Shown here one piece after another: positions 44,617 through 53,547 of a stretch of DNA of 64,000 nt. The notes under the pieces were generated by a model. The model searched no databases, was not told where the DNA came from, and saw only the letters and a list, made by a program, of their open reading frames with translations. The stretch spans positions 1-64,000 of the forward strand of contig JAVBLM010000031.1 of the NCBI GenBank assembly GCA_031553535.1. The letters run 5' to 3'. Source of the stretch: JAIROC01 sp031553535 (GTDB lineage: Bacteria; Bacteroidota; Bacteroidia; Bacteroidales; WCHB1-69). Numbering within the stretch: position 1 is the first letter of the stretch; each line of letters begins with the position of its first letter. Made by a program: the position numbers and the translations under genes.

Positions 44617-45648
44617 TTATATTTCCCAGGTATCTCCGCTGTTTAGCAGGTCATCCACGTTGCGGATTTTAGATGTTTGTTGAGCTTCCTTAATCTGATC
44701 TTCCAATAATTGATCGTATGTAGGGGCTATCGTTGAACGTATCACACCCAAGGCAACAGGAAAGTTAGGAAGGCTCATTTTTGCCAGCATCAAATGCAAA
44801 CCGGCATCTTGCTGGTACATGTCATGTATTAAAATGTCTTCTTCCCGGATTCCATTTTCCCCGATTGTAACTACTTCCAATCCCCGTTCTCCCAAAATGA
44901 TTCCCTTGTCTCTGTTCTTTCCAAAGATCATAGGTTCTCCGTCACGAAGGATTAATTGATTGTCGGCAGCGGTATCCCGGTTGGTAATAGCGTTATGCGT
45001 ACCGTCGTTGAAAATAATGCAATTTTGTAAAAACTCTACCACTGAAGTGCCATTATGTTTTGCCGCTTCAAGCATTACTTCCTGCATTAATTTTAAATTA
45101 TTATCCACTACGCGTGCAAAAAATGTTCCTCTTGCGCTCAACACTAATTCTCCCGGCATGAAGGGTTCTTCTATTGTCCCTTGGGGAGAAGTTTTTGTTT
45201 TGCTGCCGAATGGAGTAGTAGGGGAATATTGGCCTTTTGTTAAACCGTAGATTTGATTATTGAACAATAAAATATTCAAGTCAATATTTCGGCGGATGGC
45301 GTGAATAAAATGATTCCCTCCGATGGCCATGGAATCACCGTCTCCTGATATTACCCAAACACTTAGTTGGCGATTGGACACTCTGATACCGGTTGCTATT
45401 GGATTAGCACGGCCATGTATACCATGAAAACCGTATGTATTAACATAATATGGAAATCGAGAGGCGCAACCTATTCCCGATACCAGGCAAAAATTCTCTT
45501 TCCGATAACCAATTTTGGGAAATACATTTTCTAATGAAGCTAAAATCGCGTGAGATCCGCATCCCGGACACCATTTTACCATTTGATCACTAGCAAAATC
45601 ATCTTTTGTTAAGGCAATCCTAGACCTTTCTATTGTTTCGTAACTCAT
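44617..45648 (-). CDS. korB: 2-oxoacid:ferredoxin oxidoreductase, beta subunit
   Basis: 343 residues. WCPGCGSHAIL (C27, C30) near the start and the later SGIGCASRFPYY supply the Cys ligands of the Fe-S cluster; GDGDSMAIGGNHFIHA is the TPP/Mg site. Together with the alpha-gamma chain it decarboxylates 2-oxoglutarate (or pyruvate-type acids) with reduction of ferredoxin under anaerobic conditions; 2-oxoglutarate is the usual assignment for this type. Three bp after korA, with a terminator behind. Confidence 0.9.
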   Translation of the reverse strand: MSYETIERSRIALTKDDFASDQMVKWCPGCGSHAILASLENVFPKIGYRKENFCLVSGIGCASRFPYYVNTYGFHGIHGRANPIATGIRVSNRQLSVWVISGDGDSMAIGGNHFIHAIRRNIDLNILLFNNQIYGLTKGQYSPTTPFGSKTKTSPQGTIEEPFMPGELVLSARGTFFARVVDNNLKLMQEVMLEAAKHNGTSVVEFLQNCIIFNDGTHNAITNRDTAADNQLILRDGEPMIFGKNRDKGIILGERGLEVVTIGENGIREEDILIHDMYQQDAGLHLMLAKMSLPNFPVALGVIRSTIAPTYDQLLEDQIKEAQQTSKIRNVDDLLNSGDTWEI

Positions 45649-45651
45649 TAT

Positions 45652-47499
45652 TTATTTCTCCTCTATTGTTTGGTTGAATTTTTCTATTAACTCTTCAGTT
45701 GTGAATGGTAATCCTTGAACTTTGCAGAATTTTGTATACGAAAAACCGGGATGTTTCATGCGTAAATAATCTGCAAATTGTCCTCCGTTAAGTTCACAAA
45801 CCAATATCTTTTTAAAGTTTTTAAAGATATCTGCCGTATTTTTGGGTAAAGGCATAATATATTTAAAGTGTGCCAGACTAACTTTCTTACCTTGTTTTTG
45901 CATTTCCTTAACCGCAACAAGCGTTTGTCCATAAGTTCCTCCCCAGCTAACAACCAGCAAATCACCCTTAGCATCTCCGATTACTTCCTGTTCAGGAATA
46001 TAATTGGCCACTCTTTGCACTTTCTCGTCGCGATAGCGTACCATCTTTTCATGGTTAAGAGGATCGGTAGATACTTCCCCTTTTATATCCGTTTTTTCCA
46101 ATCCGCCTATTCGATGACGTAACCCTTCCGTTCCCGGAATAGCCCATTTACGTGCCAATGTTTTTTCATCTCTGCGGTAGGGCGCATAATTTTCTTCATT
46201 AGGCCCCGCTAAAGGAGGTGTTATAGAAGGTAGATCCGCTACCTTAGGTATACGGAATAATTCGGAACCTTGTCCGATATAGCCATCCGTTAACAAAATA
46301 ACAGGGGTCATATGCTCCATTGCTAATTTTGCAGAAAGATAAGCCGACATAAAACAATCGTTTGGAGAAGATGCTGCCATTACGATACAAGGACATTCTC
46401 CGTTACGTCCGAAAAGTGCCTGGTATAAGTCTGCCTGTTCCGATTTGGTAGGCATTCCGGTAGAAGGGCCTGCACGTTGAACATCTACAATAACAATCGG
46501 CAACTCCGTTATAACCGCCAAACCGATAGCTTCTGATTTAAGTGATAACCCGGGGCCGGAAGTAGTTGTCACCGCCATAGATCCTGCAAAGGAAGCGCCG
46601 ATAGAAGAACAAATACCGGCAATTTCGTCTTCACATTGCATTACTCGTGCATTAAGTGATTTATGTTTTGCCAATTCAATCAAAATATCCGTTGCAGGTG
46701 TAATAGGATAGGATCCTAAGAACAAAGGACGTTTTGAACGCTCGGAAGCTGCCAATAATCCCCATGCTGTTGCTGTATTCCCCGCAATGTTACGATATTT
46801 TCCTTTAGGAAGATTAGCTGTCGCTACATGGAAACGGGAATGTATTGCTTCTACTGATTCGGCATATATATACCCGGCTTTTAATACTTCTATATTTGCT
46901 TTTGCGATTGTCGGTTTCTTCTTGAATTTAGAATCGATTAATTTCGAGATCGTGTCAAGATCTCTGTCGAATATAAAAGCAACGATTCCAAGAGCAAACA
47001 TGTTTTTTGTTTGTTCTGCTGCTTTCATATCAAGACCAAAATCAGCACCAACTCTTCTGGCGGAAGAACTTATAGGTGCTGCAATTATATTATAACTGGA
47101 TAAGCAACCATCTTCTAACGGATTACAAGCGTATCCGGCTTTTTCGATCGCTTTATCAACAAAAGAATCTGCATCAACGATGATAGTCCCTCCGGTAGTA
47201 ACCCATTTTAAGTTTGCTTTTAATGAGGCCGGATTCATAGCCACAAGAACGTCGCATTTGTCTCCGATGGTGCGAATCTCTTTGCCGATGTGAACTTGAT
47301 AACCCGAAACTCCTGCAACTGTATTATGCGGAGCACGAATTTCGGCGGGATAATCAGGAAATGTAGCCAAATCATTTCCAGTTAGTGCTGATGCGTCAGA
47401 AAAAAGTGTCCCCGTAAGTTGCATTCCGTCCCCGGAATCTCCTACAAACTTAACGGCAACACTGTCTTTTTCAACAGTTTTAAACTTGTCATTTGCCAT
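45652..47499 (-). CDS. korA: 2-oxoacid:ferredoxin oxidoreductase, fused gamma-alpha subunit
   Basis: 615 residues. Residues 1-190 are the gamma domain (VKFVGDSGDGMQLTGTLFS ... FPDYPAEIRAPHNTVAGVSGYQVHIG); the alpha domain follows (about 220-600) with GSYPITPATDILIELAKH and TTTSGPGLSLKSEA. The gamma-alpha fusion is the form seen in Bacteroidota and Archaea. It forms the catalytic complex with KorB. Promoter box 40-50 bp upstream. Confidence 0.93.
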   Translation of the reverse strand: MANDKFKTVEKDSVAVKFVGDSGDGMQLTGTLFSDASALTGNDLATFPDYPAEIRAPHNTVAGVSGYQVHIGKEIRTIGDKCDVLVAMNPASLKANLKWVTTGGTIIVDADSFVDKAIEKAGYACNPLEDGCLSSYNIIAAPISSSARRVGADFGLDMKAAEQTKNMFALGIVAFIFDRDLDTISKLIDSKFKKKPTIAKANIEVLKAGYIYAESVEAIHSRFHVATANLPKGKYRNIAGNTATAWGLLAASERSKRPLFLGSYPITPATDILIELAKHKSLNARVMQCEDEIAGICSSIGASFAGSMAVTTTSGPGLSLKSEAIGLAVITELPIVIVDVQRAGPSTGMPTKSEQADLYQALFGRNGECPCIVMAASSPNDCFMSAYLSAKLAMEHMTPVILLTDGYIGQGSELFRIPKVADLPSITPPLAGPNEENYAPYRRDEKTLARKWAIPGTEGLRHRIGGLEKTDIKGEVSTDPLNHEKMVRYRDEKVQRVANYIPEQEVIGDAKGDLLVVSWGGTYGQTLVAVKEMQKQGKKVSLAHFKYIMPLPKNTADIFKNFKKILVCELNGGQFADYLRMKHPGFSYTKFCKVQGLPFTTEELIEKFNQTIEEK

Positions 47500-47546
47500 A
47501 GCTTACAATGTATATATTTATAAATTATTTTCTCGTTTTTATTTTG

Positions 47547-47554
47547 CAAAAGTA
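47547..47554 (-). promoter_or_regulatory. -7 box for korAB
   Basis: TACTTTTG on the minus strand, 48 bp before the korA ATG. Confidence 0.65.
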
Positions 47555-47725
47555 TAGTTTTTATTCCAAAGTAAATATTTTTTTCGTAAATATTTTATTT
47601 ATAAAAATTAAATAAAAAAAATATAAATAATTTGCTGTATATATTGTGGTTATGTGTTATTTTTAAAGTTAATCAACATTATTTATGAAAGGGATAAAAT
47701 AGAGGGAAGTGTAAATGAAATTTTA

Positions 47726-47733
47726 TACTTTTG
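47726..47733 (+). promoter_or_regulatory. -7 box for the lytic transglycosylase gene
   Basis: TACTTTTG on the plus strand, 83 bp before the ATG at 47816, divergent from the korAB box. Confidence 0.6.
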
Positions 47734-47815
47734 TAATAATATTTTCATTGACGTTATATTACCTGGAAAGATATTGAAAATTATAGAATAGTAATGTTTA
47801 AAAATAGATTGATTC

Positions 47816-48820
47816 ATGACAGCAAAATTTAAAATCACTTTATTCCCTGTTTTTGTTCTTATTCTGGGAGGAGTATGTTTTTTCTTACTAATAGGAACAA
47901 CACCGAATAATACGGGTAATAAAGAATTAAATATAACAGAGACGGATAATAGTAGTTTCTCCTCCCGTTATTGTTTATCGAATCCTCCGATACCACAGGC
48001 GATTCAATTTGCAGGGGAAAAAGTCCCTGTTGACCGTTATGATGTACGGGAAGCTTTGGATAGAGAATTGCTTGTGAACGTATATTGGCAATCGAATTTA
48101 CTTTTGTTTTGCAAACGTGCATATAGATATTTCCCTGTTATTGAACCTATCTTGGAGAAAGAAGGGATTCCGGAAGATTTTAAATACCTGGCATTAATAG
48201 AGAGCGGTTTAACAAATATAGTTTCTCCTGCGAAAGCAGCCGGTTTCTGGCAATTTATGAAAGAGACGGGATTGAGTCATGGGCTGGAAATAACGGATGA
48301 AGTAGATGAACGTTATCATTTGGAAAAAGCAACCCTTGCCGCTTGCCAATATTTGAAAAAGTCATATGCTCAACATGGTTCGTGGTTGTCGGCAGCGGCA
48401 GCATATAATATGGGGGATAATGGTCTCAAGAGGAATATTACCAGCCAGAAAACTTCTTCCTATTGGGATTTACTGCTTAATGAAGAAACGGCAAGATATG
48501 TTTATCGGATTCTGGCGGCAAAAATAATTCTGTCCAATCCCCAGGATTATGGAGTAAATCTACGGATAGTTGACTTATATCAACCATTGCAGGTTAAAAC
48601 AATAGAAATAGATACAACCATTACAAGCTTGGTGGATTTTGCTATTGCCCAAGGAATAACCTATAAGCAACTTAAAAGCTTTAATCCCTGGCTAAGAAGC
48701 GACAAACTGACAAATAAACTTGGTAAAAAGTATATGATAGTTATTCCTAAAAAAGAATATATACTATATGAGGATCAGGTTAAGCATATCAATCCTAATG
48801 ATATGCTTCAGAAACAATAG
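47816..48820 (+). CDS. Membrane-bound lytic transglycosylase, MltD-like
   Basis: 334 residues. An N-terminal hydrophobic helix (about 8-28) anchors or secretes it. The SLT goose-lysozyme fold spans about 100-225: catalytic Glu at about 128 in LALIESGL, then AAGFWQFM and AAYNMGDNGL. A degenerate LysM-like segment (ITYKQLKSFNPWLRSDKLT ... YMIVIPK) ends the protein. It cleaves peptidoglycan glycan strands to 1,6-anhydro-muropeptides. Single gene. Confidence 0.9.
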   Translation: MTAKFKITLFPVFVLILGGVCFFLLIGTTPNNTGNKELNITETDNSSFSSRYCLSNPPIPQAIQFAGEKVPVDRYDVREALDRELLVNVYWQSNLLLFCKRAYRYFPVIEPILEKEGIPEDFKYLALIESGLTNIVSPAKAAGFWQFMKETGLSHGLEITDEVDERYHLEKATLAACQYLKKSYAQHGSWLSAAAAYNMGDNGLKRNITSQKTSSYWDLLLNEETARYVYRILAAKIILSNPQDYGVNLRIVDLYQPLQVKTIEIDTTITSLVDFAIAQGITYKQLKSFNPWLRSDKLTNKLGKKYMIVIPKKEYILYEDQVKHINPNDMLQKQ

Positions 48821-48947
48821 AAATAATTAACGGAATTTACAGGAAGTTTTTTCTTATTGATTCGTTTAATATTCGCTTGTTTCTTAGTTGCACTGATTTA
48901 CCTTGTAACTTGTGTAACTTCTTTTTACTCGCGTAGCTACTATATAA

Positions 48948-49075
48948 AAAAAGCGTTTCGCTCAAAAATTGGAATAAAATATATGGGATAATATCTCTTT
49001 ATTCTCTTGAAGCGAAACGCACAAAACAACTACTATGAAAAAAATATCTTTTTTCCTGATAATAACAACGAGTGA
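48948..49075 (-). repeat. GCGTTTCG/CGAAACGC element, copy 2
   Basis: The reverse complement aligns with 38176-38302 over about 125 bp. The outer stem GCGTTTCG/CGAAACGC is kept, while the enclosed 50 bp have diverged except TCCCATATATTTT. Confidence 0.65.
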
Positions 49076-49642
49076 ATAGAAAAGTTCAAGCTATATAAAA
49101 AATAAAATATATTAGAATCGAAAACAAGTAGTAATTATTTGATTAGTAGTTTCTTATTGGTTCTAAATAAATTAAGTGTTTTTGGAAAATTAGTTATAAT
49201 TTAAATTTATTAATGTTCGATAGCGTTTTTTTGCAGGCAATGTTGTAGTTATTACAGAACAAAAGAGCCATGAATAAAATACACATTATATAGCACAGTC
49301 GATCTTAAATCGGATATGATCTTTTCTGATTTAATCGATATCAAGTATTTTTATCGATATTAATAAATGAATAGAGATTGATGCTTTACAATAGTTTTGT
49401 TAAGAGTGATAAAGATTATTTCAATCATCATAAATAATAATATTATGTTTTCGGAACATTTAGATATGACCATGTATGATAAATTGTTGACTTTAGGTGG
49501 TTATTATATGAAAAATAAATCACCTATGACAAAATAATACTCATCAATATAAAACAGTACATATTATAGTTCTAAACGAAGAAAAACTCCTGCTGACATG
49601 AATTTCTTTTCTTTGCACACGGAATTGAATTATGAATTTATG

Positions 49643-49650
49643 TATTTTTG
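49643..49650 (+). promoter_or_regulatory. -7 box for uup
   Basis: TATTTTTG, 24 bp before the ATG at 49675. A longer TTG-start reading from 49648 would begin inside the promoter. Confidence 0.55.
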
Positions 49651-49674
49651 TCCCTTTATTCTAAAAGCAGAACA

Positions 49675-51564
49675 ATGAATTATCTTAGCGTAGAGAATTT
49701 AAGTAAATATTATGGAGATAAACTTCTTTTTGAGAATATTAGTTTTGGGATAGATAAAGGCCAGAAGGTTGCTCTTATTGCTAAGAACGGAACAGGAAAA
49801 ACATCCATGCTTAATATAATTAACGGACAAGATATTCCCGATAGTGGTACGGTGACTATACGGGGAAATATCAGGATCGGTTATTTACCTCAAATATTTG
49901 ATTCGGGAGAAAATATTTCTATATTGGATTCTATATTTGATTCTACTACTCCGGTTGTAACTTGCATTAAAGAATATGAAACGGCACTTGCTTTGTTTAA
50001 TGAAGTTCAAAATCAGGAAAATCGCTTACGTATGGAATCTGCTGTTGTGGCGATGGATAATCTACATGCTTGGGATTTTGAAAGCAAAGTAAAAGAAATA
50101 TTGTCCAAGTTTGATATACAGGATATCCTTAAAAGCATGTATGAATTATCAGGAGGGCAGCGTAAAAAGGTAGCACTGGTAAAGGTTTTATTATCGGATG
50201 CCGATTTTTTGATCATGGACGAACCTACCAATCATTTGGATATAGAAATGATAGAATGGTTGGAATCGTATCTTGCCGCAGCTAACATTACGCTGTTAAT
50301 GGTCACACATGATCGTTTTTTTCTGGACAAGGTATGCAATGAAATCATAGAACTGGAAAATGGCAATCTTTATCGCTATAAGGGTAGATATGATTATTAT
50401 TTGGAAAAAAAAGAAGAGCGTATTGCCAACATGGCTGCCGAAGTAAGCAAGGCAAGGGGTTTATATCGCACAGAATTGGAATGGATGCGTTCCACTCCTC
50501 AGGCACGTACTACCAAGTCGAAAGCAAGAATTGATAATTTTGACAATATAAAGCAGAAAGCATTTGTCCGTGTAGAACAAAAGAATAAAGATTTTGCGGT
50601 AAAAACAGAACGAATAGGTAACAAAATATTAGAAATTAACAACCTGAACTTTAGCTTTGATGATCACATAATATTGGATGATTTTTCCTATATTTTTAAA
50701 AAGGGTGAGCGATGCGGCATCATTGGTAAAAATGGAAGTGGGAAAACAACATTCTTACGTTTAATAATGAATGAACTTAAACCCGGTTCGGGAAAGATAA
50801 CGGTTGGCGAAACTATTAAATTCGGTTATTATTCTCAAGCAGGGCTTTCCTCTGAGAACAGAGGGAAAAGGGTTATAGATATTGTCAAAGAACATGCGGA
50901 AATGATCCGTATGGCAGAAGGAACCTATATATCGGCTTCTCAATTCCTGAATCATTTTGGATTTTCGTATGAAAGTCAATATACATACTTTGAAAACTTA
51001 AGTGGCGGACAACGAAGAAAACTTCATTTGTTAATGGTTTTATTGGGAAATCCCAATTTCTTAATTTTAGATGAACCTACAAACGATTTCGATATAGAGA
51101 CTCTTACAATTCTGGAGGATTTTTTGTTGCATTTTACAGGATGTTTATTGATTGTTTCCCATGACCGCTGGTTTATGGATAAATTGGTTGACCATATGTT
51201 TATTATGCAGGAAAAAGGCAAGGTAAGGGATTTTTATGGCAATTATACGGAGTATAAAATTAAACTGGAACAAGAAGAAAGAATTAAAAAGACACAACAA
51301 AAATCCGAAAAGCCGATACCGCAAAAACAGACAATTTTATCCAATGTAAATAAACGAACATACAAGGAGCAAAAAGAATTCGAGTCTTTAGAAATAGACA
51401 TAGAACATTTGGAAAAGGAAAAAGTAAATTATTTGGAATTGCTCAATGCCGGGGAGGGAACCCCGGAAGAATTGAGCATGTGGGCACAAAGATATGCCGA
51501 TATTGATCAGGAATTGGATACAAAAACAATACGTTGGATAGAGTTGAGCGATAAAGAGGGGTGA
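49675..51564 (+). CDS. uup: ABC-F ATPase, Uup type
   Basis: Starting at MNYLSVENLSKYYG gives 629 residues. There are two ABC domains: Walker A AKNGTGKT (about 36-43) and GKNGSGKT (about 350-357), and signatures LSGGQRKKV (about 157) and LSGGQRRKL (about 441). The inter-domain linker is the Arg/Lys-rich ABC-F type. A C-terminal coiled coil (about 540-629) is the Uup domain that binds branched DNA. No membrane domain. Uup helps resolve ribosome or recombination intermediates. Confidence 0.92.
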   Translation: MNYLSVENLSKYYGDKLLFENISFGIDKGQKVALIAKNGTGKTSMLNIINGQDIPDSGTVTIRGNIRIGYLPQIFDSGENISILDSIFDSTTPVVTCIKEYETALALFNEVQNQENRLRMESAVVAMDNLHAWDFESKVKEILSKFDIQDILKSMYELSGGQRKKVALVKVLLSDADFLIMDEPTNHLDIEMIEWLESYLAAANITLLMVTHDRFFLDKVCNEIIELENGNLYRYKGRYDYYLEKKEERIANMAAEVSKARGLYRTELEWMRSTPQARTTKSKARIDNFDNIKQKAFVRVEQKNKDFAVKTERIGNKILEINNLNFSFDDHIILDDFSYIFKKGERCGIIGKNGSGKTTFLRLIMNELKPGSGKITVGETIKFGYYSQAGLSSENRGKRVIDIVKEHAEMIRMAEGTYISASQFLNHFGFSYESQYTYFENLSGGQRRKLHLLMVLLGNPNFLILDEPTNDFDIETLTILEDFLLHFTGCLLIVSHDRWFMDKLVDHMFIMQEKGKVRDFYGNYTEYKIKLEQEERIKKTQQKSEKPIPQKQTILSNVNKRTYKEQKEFESLEIDIEHLEKEKVNYLELLNAGEGTPEELSMWAQRYADIDQELDTKTIRWIELSDKEG

Positions 51565-51690
51565 TAATAGGACAAGCTATATTATTGCAGAGTAAATTAT
51601 ACGATTCATCAATAATATAGATACAATCTTTTGCTAAATGGATATACTGTTTGAGAATCATTATTCCTCTATATTATTACTAATAACATG

Positions 51691-51862
51691 AGTTGGGGGT
51701 GTAAATTGAAACTTTTTCAAATACGAATAATCTCCCCCCCTTAGTATGTCTCTTATATATATCCGCCTGCCTGTTTGATAAGCGTCCATATGCGAACCTT
51801 ATAAATAATAAACCTCTTCGGAAAATCATTCATAATATATATTAGATGTAGCTCTATATACT
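51691..51862 (+). repeat. Conserved cap flank of array F
   Basis: Starts AGTTGGGGGTGTAAATTGAA, then ACTTTTTCAAATACGAATAA, later TTATAAATAATAAACCTCTT; parallels 8-165 (A) and, inverted, 23491-23665 (C). Confidence 0.8.
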
Positions 51863-51864
51863 AC

Positions 51865-52130
51865 TTTCGAGTCTTCCTGAAACGTCCAAGCGGAAGTGTA
51901 AAACACTTTTAAGTTTTCCTGAAATCTCCAAACAAGAATTTAAGACGTTTTCAGGCTTTCCTGAAATCTCCAAATAAAAGTTTAAGACATTTTCAGGGTT
52001 TCCTGAAATCTTCAAATAAAAATTTAAAACGTTTTCAGGGTTTCCTGAAATCTCCAAATGAAAGTGTAAAATGTTTTCAGGGTTTCCTGAAAGGTACAAA
52101 CTAAATGGTAAAATGTTTTCTTTTTTCTGC
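51865..52130. repeat. 42-bp palindrome array F (6-7 units)
   Basis: Palindromes start at 51865, 51907, 51949, 51991, 52033, 52075 and a decayed one at 52117, all 42 bp apart. Core stems TTTCAGG-cttt-CCTGAAA and TTTCAGG-gttt-CCTGAAA. These are the reverse complement of array C units, and linkers (CTCCAAATAAAAGTTTAAGA) also correspond. Confidence 0.95.
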
Positions 52131-52190
52131 GAAACCGGTAAAGGTTTCAGGATAATAATAAAACAGAAGGGTAGATAAGAAGGGGAAAAA
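52126..52190 (+). repeat. Conserved trailer of array F
   Basis: CTGCGAAACCGGTAAAGG, TTTCAGGATAATAATAAAA, then AGATAAGAAGGGGAAAAA; matches the trailer after array E. Confidence 0.75.
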
Positions 52191-52317
52191 CATTATTTCA
52201 TTCTATCGTACTTTCCGCTTTTTATAATATCTAAAAAATCTTTTTATAGAATGTAATAAATATAAGTGATTTGCAGTTATTATATATCTATCGAGGATAC
52301 ATTCAATAGGAGAAGAC

Positions 52318-53547
52318 ATGTTTGAAATACAGACAATAAAGCAGAGGTATAATATTATAGGGAATTCCCCGCAGATAGACAGAGCCATAAACGTAGCATT
52401 ACAAGTAGCTGCGACGGATCTTACTGTTTTAATTACAGGAGAAAGTGGTGTTGGGAAAGAGAATTTTCCTAAGATAATACATCAAAATAGTGCACGAAAA
52501 CATGGCCCATATATAGCGGTTAATTGCGGTGCTATTCCTGAAGGTACAATAGATTCGGAATTATTTGGACACGAGAAAGGTTCTTTTACAGGTGCAACAG
52601 ATGCTCGCAAAGGCTATTTTGAGCAGTCGAATGGAGGAACGATTTTTTTGGATGAAGTAGCTGAATTGCCCATATCTACGCAAGTACGTTTGTTACGGGT
52701 ATTGGAGACAGGAGAGTTTATGCGTGTAGGGTCATCTAAAATGCAGAAGACAGATGTTCGTGTGGTTGCTGCTACAAATGTGAATGTTCCGGATGCTGTA
52801 TCAAGAGGTAAATTCAGAGAAGATTTGTATTATCGTTTGAATACGGTTCCCATTTATATTCCGGCTTTACGGGAAAGGAAGAGTGATATTTTATTATTAT
52901 TTAAAAAATTTTCCGTTGATTTTTCTCAGAAATATAAAATGCCTCCGATTGTATTAACGAAGGATGCGGAAGAAAAAATATTACGTTATAATTTTCCGGG
53001 AAATGTCCGGCAATTGAAAAATTTGGTGGAACAGATATCCATCATAGAGCCCGAACGTGAAATTACAATTGATATTCTTAAAAAATATATTCCGGAAGAA
53101 GCCACCACCACTTCTTTATCTATTTTAAAAAATATCAGTGGGACATCTGATGTGGTTTTTGAAAGGGAATTGGTCTTTAAATTTTTATCTGAAATGCAGA
53201 AAGATATTAATGACCTTAAGAATAAGATAGCAGAATTAGCCGATGGAAAAACTACAAATAGATTGGAACAGAAACCACTATTGTTTGAAAGAGATTCCCA
53301 AGAGAATGTATTGATTACAGATCATTATCCGGATGATCAGATAGAGATAGCGGAGTATATAGATGAACAAGATGAAGGTAGTACGACAAATGAAACAGAG
53401 ATATTATCTTTGCAAGAAAAAGAAAAAGAACTTATCAAGAAGGCGTTGATAAAAAACGGAGGAAAACGTAAGAATGCGGCTAAAGATTTGGGTATTTCGG
53501 AAAGAACACTTTATCGTAAATTGAAAGAATATAGCTTGGAAGGATGA
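52318..53547 (+). CDS. Sigma-54-dependent transcriptional activator (AAA+, Fis HTH)
   Basis: 409 residues. Walker A GESGVGKE at 41-48; GSFTGA at about 89-94 is the sigma-54-contacting loop; Walker B GGTIFLDEVAEL; second region of homology VRVVAATN. A Fis-type HTH ends the protein (AAKDLGISERTLYRKLKEY). No receiver or GAF domain precedes the AAA+ domain, so input must come by other means. The target regulon cannot be read. First gene of a four-gene unit with lptE, overlapping it by 4 nt (ATGA). Confidence 0.92.
   Translation: MFEIQTIKQRYNIIGNSPQIDRAINVALQVAATDLTVLITGESGVGKENFPKIIHQNSARKHGPYIAVNCGAIPEGTIDSELFGHEKGSFTGATDARKGYFEQSNGGTIFLDEVAELPISTQVRLLRVLETGEFMRVGSSKMQKTDVRVVAATNVNVPDAVSRGKFREDLYYRLNTVPIYIPALRERKSDILLLFKKFSVDFSQKYKMPPIVLTKDAEEKILRYNFPGNVRQLKNLVEQISIIEPEREITIDILKKYIPEEATTTSLSILKNISGTSDVVFERELVFKFLSEMQKDINDLKNKIAELADGKTTNRLEQKPLLFERDSQENVLITDHYPDDQIEIAEYIDEQDEGSTTNETEILSLQEKEKELIKKALIKNGGKRKNAAKDLGISERTLYRKLKEYSLEG

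Larger units (their letters stand above)
48821..49674. other. 850-bp non-coding region with repeat elements
   Basis: It holds the right end of a MITE-like element (48906-48922, TAACTTGTGTAACTTCT), the second GCGTTTCG element (48948-49075, minus orientation) and an ATCGATAT direct/inverted pair at about 49337-49365. No gene is seen. Confidence 0.5.

Noticed and set aside
49337..49365. Origin-type or protein-binding cluster at the ATCGATAT repeats
   Set aside because: Only two copies and no DnaA-box cluster or dnaA/dnaN gene nearby.
6107..52130. CRISPR arrays at the tandem repeats
   Set aside because: The units follow each other with similar linkers rather than unique spacers, the period is 42 bp throughout, and no cas genes lie nearby.
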